A DNA stretch of 64,000 bases from Candidatus Melainabacteria bacterium (GTDB taxonomy: Bacteria > Cyanobacteriota > Vampirovibrionia > LMEP-6097), in assembly GCA_005110385.1 (NCBI GenBank), contig DUDT01000014.1:124001-188000 (forward strand), in the 5' to 3' direction. Of this stretch, positions 57,993 through 64,000 are shown one piece after another. Each line of letters starts with the position of its first letter. Positions within the stretch are counted from its first letter, which is position 1. Made by a program: the position numbers and the translations under genes. The notes below the pieces were generated by a model, which did no database searches, was not told where the DNA came from, and saw nothing but the letters and a program-made list of their open reading frames with translations.

Positions 57993-58273
57993 TATCTGCC
58001 AACTTTTGCCTTCTTAGCCCCTGCATGTCCTCTAAACGTTCTAGTTAAAGAGAACTCACCTAAACGATGCCCTACCATAGATTCTGAGCAATACACAGGG
58101 ATAAATTTCTGACCATTATAAACAGCAATAGTGAGACCAACCATATCAGGGAGTATCATAGAAGCCCTCTTCCATGTTTTAATAACTTTCTTATCGCCTT
58201 TAAGCTTAGATGCATCTACTTTCTTCTTGAGAGAATGATGGATATAAGGACCTTTTTTCGTTGAACGTGACAT
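57992..58273 (-). CDS. rpsS: 30S ribosomal protein S19
   Basis: 93 residues; [36 protein letters not shown]. Diagnostic S19. Confidence 0.97.
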   Translation of the reverse strand: MSRSTKKGPYIHHSLKKKVDASKLKGDKKVIKTWKRASMILPDMVGLTIAVYNGQKFIPVYCSESMVGHRLGEFSLTRTFRGHAGAKKAKVGR

Positions 58274-58291
58274 ATGATAAACCTTTATAAA

Positions 58292-59134
58292 TTAGAGAGC
58301 CGAAACCTTCTTACCTTTTCTATTCGTAATGATGTACTTAGCAGAAAGTTTTTTATCTTTTCTAGTCTTACGACCAACTCTCTTGCCAGTAAACGTCTTA
58401 GGAATACCACCGATAGGACACTTACCTTCACCACCACCATGAGGGTGATCTACAGGGTTCATCGCAGAACCTCTAACAGTAGGTCTGATACCCTTAAGTC
58501 TATTAATACCAGCTTTACCTATAACAGTATTTTTTTGATCAGCGTTACCAAGCTCACCAATCGTAGCGATACAATCCATATGAACTCTTCTAAGCTCACC
58601 AGAAGGCAACTTCAGAATCGCATAATCACCATCCTTAGCAGAAAGCATCGCAGAAGAACCAGCTGTCCTAACCATCTGGGCTCCCTTACCTTTAGTAAGC
58701 TCGATATTATGGATATTAGTACCTTGAGGAATATCTCTTAAAGGAAGCGCATTCCCGACAGCAATTTCAGAAGCTGGACCAGACTCAACTGATGAACCGA
58801 TAGTCAAACCCTTAGGAGCGAGAATGTAGCGCTTATCTCCGTCTTTATAAAACAAAAGAGCTAAATGTACATTTCTATTCGGATCGTATTCTATAGCCTT
58901 AACAGTAGCTGGTACACCAAACTTCTCTCTTTTCCAATCAATAACTCTATATTTCTTTTTAACACCGCCACCCTTATGCCTGCAAGTGATCTTACCAGCG
59001 TTATTACGGCCAGTAGATTTCTTCAACTTAGACAGCAAGGCCTTTTCAGGCTTAGACTTAGTTATATCTTGCCTGTCAAGAGTAATACAACCTCTTGTGC
59101 CTGGTGTTCTTGGATTTTTTTTCTTTAGGGCCAT
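58292..59134 (-). CDS. rplB: 50S ribosomal protein L2
   Basis: 280 residues from [16 protein letters not shown] longer frame to 59182 adds 16 non-conserved residues. [20 protein letters not shown] and the active-centre [12 protein letters not shown] near 225 identify L2. It is the first gene here; rpsJ, rplC, rplD and rplW are not upstream, so the S10-type operon is split before rplB. Confidence 0.96.
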   Translation of the reverse strand: MALKKKNPRTPGTRGCITLDRQDITKSKPEKALLSKLKKSTGRNNAGKITCRHKGGGVKKKYRVIDWKREKFGVPATVKAIEYDPNRNVHLALLFYKDGDKRYILAPKGLTIGSSVESGPASEIAVGNALPLRDIPQGTNIHNIELTKGKGAQMVRTAGSSAMLSAKDGDYAILKLPSGELRRVHMDCIATIGELGNADQKNTVIGKAGINRLKGIRPTVRGSAMNPVDHPHGGGEGKCPIGGIPKTFTGKRVGRKTRKDKKLSAKYIITNRKGKKVSAL

Positions 59135-59357
59135 GATTATTCTTGAGCGTATATTAATTACGACTATTAGCCGTAAAAACAACGAACTAATATGATAGCA
59201 AAGTATTTATGGCTTTTCTGAGATGGAAGAGAAAAAAATACTAAAATTTTAGCTTTACGATAAGCTCTTAACCATTTTTTAAAGTTTTGAGCTTAATATC
59301 AGCTTAGGTAGTAGAAGCAAAAATAGGATCAGCACCTTTACGCATCAAGGAGAAAAA

Positions 59358-59684
59358 ATGTCAGCAAACCCTAATAAAAAAATTAAGCTAAACAAAGTTA
59401 GAGAAATTATAGTTACGAGGTTAAGAGACGACCTAAGGCAACCAACCTTACTGAAATCTGCAATAGAACAAGGAAGAAAAGAAAGAGATACTACCGTTCC
59501 GATATTTACAAAAAAAATCAATCCATTCCCTCAGCAAAGATTTGATCTTGGAGAAGAAGACGCAAGAGAAACTAACCTTAGATTAGAAAGCAATCTGAAA
59601 AAAGCTTCTGAACCAAAAGAAGAAATAAAAAACAAGAGAACAAATTTATTTAAGCCTGTATCTATATCAAAAATGATAGGCTAA
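59358..59684 (+). CDS. hypothetical basic protein
   Basis: 108 residues, highly charged, Lys-rich at the N-terminus, no membrane segment, no recognised family. Strong AAGGAG site. It begins 5 bases' spacing before holA and is probably co-transcribed with it. Confidence 0.6.
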   Translation: MSANPNKKIKLNKVREIIVTRLRDDLRQPTLLKSAIEQGRKERDTTVPIFTKKINPFPQQRFDLGEEDARETNLRLESNLKKASEPKEEIKNKRTNLFKPVSISKMIG

Positions 59685-59688
59685 AAAC

Positions 59689-60711
59689 ATGCTTATACTC
59701 CTTTCTGGAGATGATGAATTTAAAAAACAGATTCAGCTAGACGAGCTAATTTATGGCTATTGCTCTGATTTAAATCAACTTAAAACCATAGAAGATCCTA
59801 GCTTTTCTGAGTTAATTAATTTCCTAAATCGCCCTCAAAGTCTTTTCAGTTTTAATAACGAAACTACTAAGAAAGCTTACCTTATTAAAAATTTCTATCT
59901 ATTAAAGCCAAAAGATAAAGAAGAGGACAACGAGCAGTCTGCTAAAAGCAAAGATGACGAAAAGTTAATTGAGTTTTGCTTAAATATCATCAAAAACACT
60001 CAGCAAGAGAGCTTGGTGATATTTATAAGTAACAGTATCAAGGGGACATTGAAATTCGTTAAAGAATTAAAGAAAATTGATAACTGCAAACACTTAGAAT
60101 TAAACAAATTTAAAAACTGGGATTTAGAACCCTGCCTAATTTATTTAAAGAAATTAATTAAAAAATGTCCAGAGATTAAGATTTCAGATAAAGATTTAGG
60201 GCAATTTATTAAATATCTTGGCACTGAAAATCTTGGTGAAATATTTCAAACATTAGAAACCTTGTCACAGTCTTTCGATAAAATAGATTTTAATTTACTG
60301 AAAAAATATTCCCAGCCTAAATATGACTTGTTTAACTTCGCTGAGGTTTTAGTATCGGGCAAAAAAGCTGAAGCCATTCAGGAATTAAGAAAAATTAAAG
60401 CAGATCCTGAACAGAAAAACAACCTAGGCATAATTGGTTTATTACATAATCAACTAAATCTATATCAAAGTATCAAATTACTAGAGATCGACAAATTCAA
60501 CAACGATCAAATAGCCGAGAAGCTTGGAATTAAGTCTGGCAGAGTGTATCACCTCAAACTGAATTCTAAAAACATCAAATTAACTAGATTAGAAAAATTA
60601 TCGGAGCAACTATTTGGATATGAAAAAAAAATTAAAACTGGCGAGCTTAAACTTCTTGAGGCTCTAAGTCTACTGATTCACTCTGAGGAAGATCAACCCG
60701 CTTTAATTTAG
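59689..60711 (+). CDS. holA: DNA polymerase III subunit delta
   Basis: 340 residues. The order (N-terminal ILLSGDDEFKKQ, middle AAA-like part, C-terminal helical domain with KYDLFNFAEVLVSGKKAEAI, LGIIGLLHNQLNLYQ and KLGIKSGRVYHLK) fits HolA, the clamp-loader wrench. Sequence identity in this family is low. Its last 65 bases overlap the 3' end of rmuC on the other strand. Confidence 0.8.
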   Translation: MLILLSGDDEFKKQIQLDELIYGYCSDLNQLKTIEDPSFSELINFLNRPQSLFSFNNETTKKAYLIKNFYLLKPKDKEEDNEQSAKSKDDEKLIEFCLNIIKNTQQESLVIFISNSIKGTLKFVKELKKIDNCKHLELNKFKNWDLEPCLIYLKKLIKKCPEIKISDKDLGQFIKYLGTENLGEIFQTLETLSQSFDKIDFNLLKKYSQPKYDLFNFAEVLVSGKKAEAIQELRKIKADPEQKNNLGIIGLLHNQLNLYQSIKLLEIDKFNNDQIAEKLGIKSGRVYHLKLNSKNIKLTRLEKLSEQLFGYEKKIKTGELKLLEALSLLIHSEEDQPALI

Positions 60712-61789
60712 TACCAATACGCAAACTTTTATCACTAACATCCTTAATGGACTGGCTAGCTTCATCTAGTTTCTTTTCTGTTTTCTCCAGAAGAGTGACA
60801 AAATTAAAGAATTCTTTTTTTATACTAGCTAAAAGCTTCCAAACTTCACTAGAGTGCTTCTGTATAGCAAGAGTTCTGAAACCCATTTGCAGACTATTCA
60901 ATAAAGCCGCTAGGACAGAAGGTCCAGCTACGATCACTCGACAATCACGCTGCAAAATTTCAAGCAACTCAGGTTTGCGAGCGACTTCAGCATACAAACC
61001 TTCAATCGGCAAAAAGAGAATAGCAAAATCAGTGGTATGTGGCGGATGAATATATTTATCACGAATCGATCTCGCCTCAATTTTAATCCTAGTCTCAAGC
61101 TGCTTTAAAGCTTTGTCAGAAGATATTAAATCGCCTTGCTCACCTGCTTCTATTAATCTTAAATAATCTTCTTGAGGAAACTTTGCATCTAAAGGCAGCC
61201 ATAGCGGTTCTGGACTATCTCCTTGACCTGGGAACTTAATTGCAAAATCTACAATTTCAGCAGATTTTGGTCTAACCTTCACATTTTTCTCGAACTGCTC
61301 TGGAGCTAAGATCTGCTCAAGTAAACTACCTAACTGTATTTCACCCCACACACCGCGAGTTTTTACATTATTTAATAAACGCTTTAAATCACCGACTCCG
61401 ACAGCAAGATTCTGCATTTCACCCAAGCCCTTATAGACTTGCTCTAATCGTTCATCAACTCGCTTAAATGATTCTCCAAGGCGTTTATCCAGAGTTCCCT
61501 GCAAGCGTTCATCAACAGTTAATCTCATCTGTTCAAGCTTTAAATTATTATCCTCTTGCATTGCCATTAAACGTGACTCAAGAGTAAATTTCAAAGCTTG
61601 AAAATCTTGACGACTACCACTATCTAAAGATCTAAAACGATTTTCTAATCCCTCTTGAAATAATGAAAGCTGCTTATGATTAAGAGAAAAGCCATTAGAG
61701 AACCTAGATAATTCCACTAAAACATAGATAGATAGAATTATGGATACAAAAGAAAAAATCAGAATAATAAAATCAAGAGTCATAGGCAT
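60647..61789 (-). CDS. rmuC: DNA recombination protein RmuC
   Basis: 380 residues. N-terminal membrane helix (about 5-25), a coiled coil (about 40-130), and the RmuC domain with TRGVWGEIQLGSLLEQIL (about 143-160), LPLDAKFPQEDYLRL and FLPIEGLYAEV. A predicted nuclease-like factor limiting inversions. The ATG is preceded by TATATT and 7 bases, a leaderless layout. Confidence 0.93.
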   Translation of the reverse strand: MPMTLDFIILIFSFVSIILSIYVLVELSRFSNGFSLNHKQLSLFQEGLENRFRSLDSGSRQDFQALKFTLESRLMAMQEDNNLKLEQMRLTVDERLQGTLDKRLGESFKRVDERLEQVYKGLGEMQNLAVGVGDLKRLLNNVKTRGVWGEIQLGSLLEQILAPEQFEKNVKVRPKSAEIVDFAIKFPGQGDSPEPLWLPLDAKFPQEDYLRLIEAGEQGDLISSDKALKQLETRIKIEARSIRDKYIHPPHTTDFAILFLPIEGLYAEVARKPELLEILQRDCRVIVAGPSVLAALLNSLQMGFRTLAIQKHSSEVWKLLASIKKEFFNFVTLLEKTEKKLDEASQSIKDVSDKSLRIGTKLKRVDLPQSESVDLEPQEV

Positions 61790-61796
61790 AAAATTA

Positions 61797-61802
61797 AATA
61801 TA
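61797..61802 (-). promoter_or_regulatory. -10 box of rmuC, leaderless layout
   Basis: TATATT on the minus strand, 7 bases before the start codon. It lies just beyond the stop of the lipoprotein gene. Confidence 0.45.
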
Positions 61803-61824
61803 CAGCTGAAAAATCATCTAAAGT

Positions 61825-62388
61825 TTACTGTGGTTCTTTAATAGCAAAGCTTCTAATAAAATCATCTAAATTATTCTCCTCGCGCTTAAGCTCTTGAGCT
61901 GGTCCCAATACTTTAAAAAACCAAGTACCAAGCTCCGTTTCAGCCACGATAATATAAGCAGCCCAATTTTCACGTAAAAGCTTTTGGGCAGATGGATTAA
62001 ATGGATCTTGAGATTCCAAATAATTACCATTTAAATATATTTTAGTTACTGGAATAAAACGATAATTAAACTGCGTGTTTTCTAAGATTTTAAACTCTTC
62101 ATCTTGAGAAAACTGATTTTTCCAGCGCTCTATATTTGCCTCCAAACCACCAGCATTACCTGGCAAAAACGAAACTGAAAGATTAGAATTATCAGCTATC
62201 TTGTACTGCTCTAGGCGCATAGAGTTAGAAACTGGTTCTTTAATCCAAGTGTTAAAGACTTTATAAGAGATAGCTCCCTTCGCTAAATGCCGAGTATCGT
62301 ATTTAGTCATTTCGTTAACAGCAAGATTAGAGCAAGCCGCATTTAGCAAAAAAAACAAAAAAATGGAAAAATAATATTTCGATGTCAT
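61825..62388 (-). CDS. hypothetical lipoprotein
   Basis: 187 residues from the internal ATG (MTSKYYFSIFLF). A GTG six codons upstream would also be in frame. A short hydrophobic signal ends in the lipobox-like LNAAC, so the protein is probably lipid-anchored. The body is mixed alpha/beta; no family recognised. Confidence 0.65.
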   Translation of the reverse strand: MTSKYYFSIFLFFLLNAACSNLAVNEMTKYDTRHLAKGAISYKVFNTWIKEPVSNSMRLEQYKIADNSNLSVSFLPGNAGGLEANIERWKNQFSQDEEFKILENTQFNYRFIPVTKIYLNGNYLESQDPFNPSAQKLLRENWAAYIIVAETELGTWFFKVLGPAQELKREENNLDDFIRSFAIKEPQ

Positions 62389-62515
62389 AATGAAATTCAA
62401 ACTCACACCTTATTTATGTAAGTATAGCAATTTTTATTTTCCGCACAGATTATTAATTAAAACTTAATAAGAATTTCATATACTACAAACTAGAAAATTT
62501 GCAAGGCAAATATAT

Positions 62516-63219
62516 ATGGAAATTAGCAACAAGAAAGATACTGGTATAGATAAAAACTTAGGCGTAAAATCAGCAGTTGACGGATTAAAAACAGAAGCAA
62601 CTCAACAAGCAGATAGTCAAAAAATACAACCAGAGGTAAAATCAATGAGTTAAGAGCGAGCATTGGCGACTTAGAAAGTTCAAAAATAGATTCAGCATCT
62701 GGCAGCATAGACTCTTTAACAGATAAAACTCAAGTTATTTACCAAGAAAATACTGGGCAAAATGCAAACAGATCTGCACTTCGAGACGAAATTACCATGA
62801 CAATATTGGGGCAAGAAAATGAAATAAAAAATCCTCAATATACAGCTGATATTAAAGAAACTTTTGCTAAAGAACCTAATCTTGTGTTTAAAGGTTCCTT
62901 AGAAACGGATAATACTAAGATAGATGCTGCTATATCTCATCTAACAGGAAAATTAGACGAGAAAACTCAAGAGTTAAATTTACTCGAAAGCAGCAATTCC
63001 GTTGTTGAAGTTTTTAATGGTATACAAAACGAAATTCTTGATCCAGAAAAAGTCGAAGAAGAAATTCGCAGCGAGACAAACAGCTCCCAAAAGAAAACTG
63101 ATGACTTAGGTAAAGATAAAGATTCAAGTCAAGAAATCTCTGGATCCATTATAGAAAATGCCCACAGTGCCATTAATATACTTAATGAAAATATTAGGGA
63201 AAGAGCTCAGAGAGAATAA
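62516..63219 (+). pseudogene. hypothetical helical protein with frameshift
   Basis: Frame 1 from 62516 gives 45 residues to a TAA at 62652. The second frame is open from about 62610 through 63219 without a good start before 62797. One extra A in the run CAAAAAATA (about 62620) would join them into about 235 residues of acidic, helical protein. SD AAGG 9 bases before the first ATG. Decay, sequence error or slippage cannot be told apart. Confidence 0.5.
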
Positions 63220-63317
63220 AGTTATTACTGGAATTTAAAGTTTAACTTAAATTTACTTAACAAAAACTTAGATACTAGGCTAAAGCCTCACAAATCGTGA
63301 TACATTTATTCCTTGAC

Positions 63318-64000
63318 ATGTCTACCAATATCACTAACATACGTAATATCGCTATCATAGCTCACGTTGACCACGGTAAAACCACGCTTCTAGATGCAAT
63401 CTTAGATCAAACCAACTGCTTTGCAGATCATAAAGAAAGAGTAATCTGTGTCATGGACAGTAATCCTTTAGAGAAAGAGCGCGGGATTACGATATTTAGT
63501 AAAAATACTTCCGTAAAATTTGGTGATAAAACAATAAACATCGTAGACACACCAGGTCACTCAGACTTTGGTGGTGAAGTGGAAAGGGTTCTAGGTATGG
63601 TTCAGGGCTGTCTTTTACTCGTAGACGCTTTTGAAGGACCAATGCCTCAGACTAGATTCGTTTTAAAGAAAGCTTTTGAGAAAGGTCTCAAGCCTATTCT
63701 TGTTATTAACAAAATAGATAAATTAAACGCTGATCCAGCAAGAGTTATAGATGAAGTTCTCGAGTTATTTATAGATCTAGGCGCTGATGATAGTCAAATC
63801 GAATTCCCTATCATCTATGCTTCTGGCGTAAATGGCATGGCTAAAGCTAGCCTTGAAGATAAAGATGCTGGCATGGAAGTGATTCTAGAGACCATTCTCA
63901 AAGAAGTACCTGCACCGGCTGGAGATATAGAAGCACCATTCTTATTCCAAACAGTGAGCTTAGATTCAAATGAATATTTAGGTAGAATGCTTGTGGGCAG
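63318..64000 (+). CDS. typA: translational GTPase TypA/BipA, partial
   Basis: The first 227 codons, cut by the window end. G1 [10 protein letters not shown] (about 15-24), G2 with EKERGITI, G3 DTPGH, and G4 NKIDK are all present. [20 protein letters not shown] with [19 protein letters not shown] is characteristic of TypA rather than LepA or EF-G. It is a ribosome-binding GTPase involved in stress and 50S assembly. Confidence 0.94.
   Translation, partial: MSTNITNIRNIAIIAHVDHGKTTLLDAILDQTNCFADHKERVICVMDSNPLEKERGITIFSKNTSVKFGDKTINIVDTPGHSDFGGEVERVLGMVQGCLLLVDAFEGPMPQTRFVLKKAFEKGLKPILVINKIDKLNADPARVIDEVLELFIDLGADDSQIEFPIIYASGVNGMAKASLEDKDAGMEVILETILKEVPAPAGDIEAPFLFQTVSLDSNEYLGRMLVG

Overview
The window is AT-rich, gene-dense bacterial DNA. 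It most likely comes from a non-photosynthetic Cyanobacteriota lineage (Melainabacteria/Vampirovibrionia-like). The reasons are a cyanobacteria-like 16S rRNA gene, an ATP synthase carrying both b and b' stalk subunits in the cyanobacterial gene order c-b'-b-delta, a DUF3326 protein, a three-POTRA Omp85/BamA, and the absence of any photosynthesis gene. An outer membrane is indicated by BamA, two TolC-family proteins, lipoproteins and a DUF2490 beta-barrel candidate. Flagellar basal-body genes are present. The phylum call is an inference from these markers, not from a tree.

Layout. 0-1 kb: two small helical unknowns. 1.1-3.8 kb (-): atpE-atpG(b')-atpF-atpH-rpiB-ilvH, an ATP synthase fragment without subunits a, alpha and gamma. 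4-8.7 kb (+): fliE-fliF-fliG-like-fliH, where the FliG-position protein is only 129 residues and FliH has a 420-residue acidic tail. 8.8-16.5 kb: nfu, uppP, trmD, a DUF3326 gene, a 623-residue unknown, secD and ispE. 16.8-18.3 kb (-): a complete 16S rRNA gene with no 23S, 5S or tRNA beside it, bracketed by a perfect 22-bp processing stem. 18.5-28 kb: CDP-alcohol phosphatidyltransferase, tatC, fmt, TolC-like, glycine-zipper unknowns, upp, bamA, leuA. 29-33 kb: two tandem 648-residue unknown proteins with EF-hand-like loops, then cmk, a nitroreductase and two GT2 glycosyltransferases, one lacking the catalytic motifs. 36.4-41 kb: tRNA-Ser(GGA) followed by an accessory island (DUF1016/YhcG nuclease, RhuM family, broken AAA ATPase, AAA_14/DUF4143 ATPase). 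This abuts a decayed ABC exporter (truncated permease with an in-frame stop, frameshifted ATPase) whose adaptor and outer-membrane channel remain open. 44.7-50 kb: small exported unknowns, mazG, ribD. 50-59.2 kb (-): rplB to secY, a ribosomal protein cluster cut at both ends. 59.3-64 kb: holA, rmuC, a lipoprotein, a frameshifted unknown and the 5' part of typA.

The most unusual signal is a small palindromic element that sits in frame inside conserved genes. A complete 123-bp copy (41 codons, inverted ends) adds a loop to TrmD. A right-half copy lies in the N-terminal tail of TatC and a left-half copy lies inside RibD. All three are read in the same frame, giving the shared peptides EGRVAERTSS and NAEIGVQLHA. 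This resembles the Rickettsia palindromic elements but I know of no description for this lineage. A second recurring signal is that many first genes of transcription units have a good -10 box 7-9 bases before the start codon and no Shine-Dalgarno, suggesting leaderless mRNAs. Many lineage-specific and exported proteins instead have strong AAGGAG-type sites.
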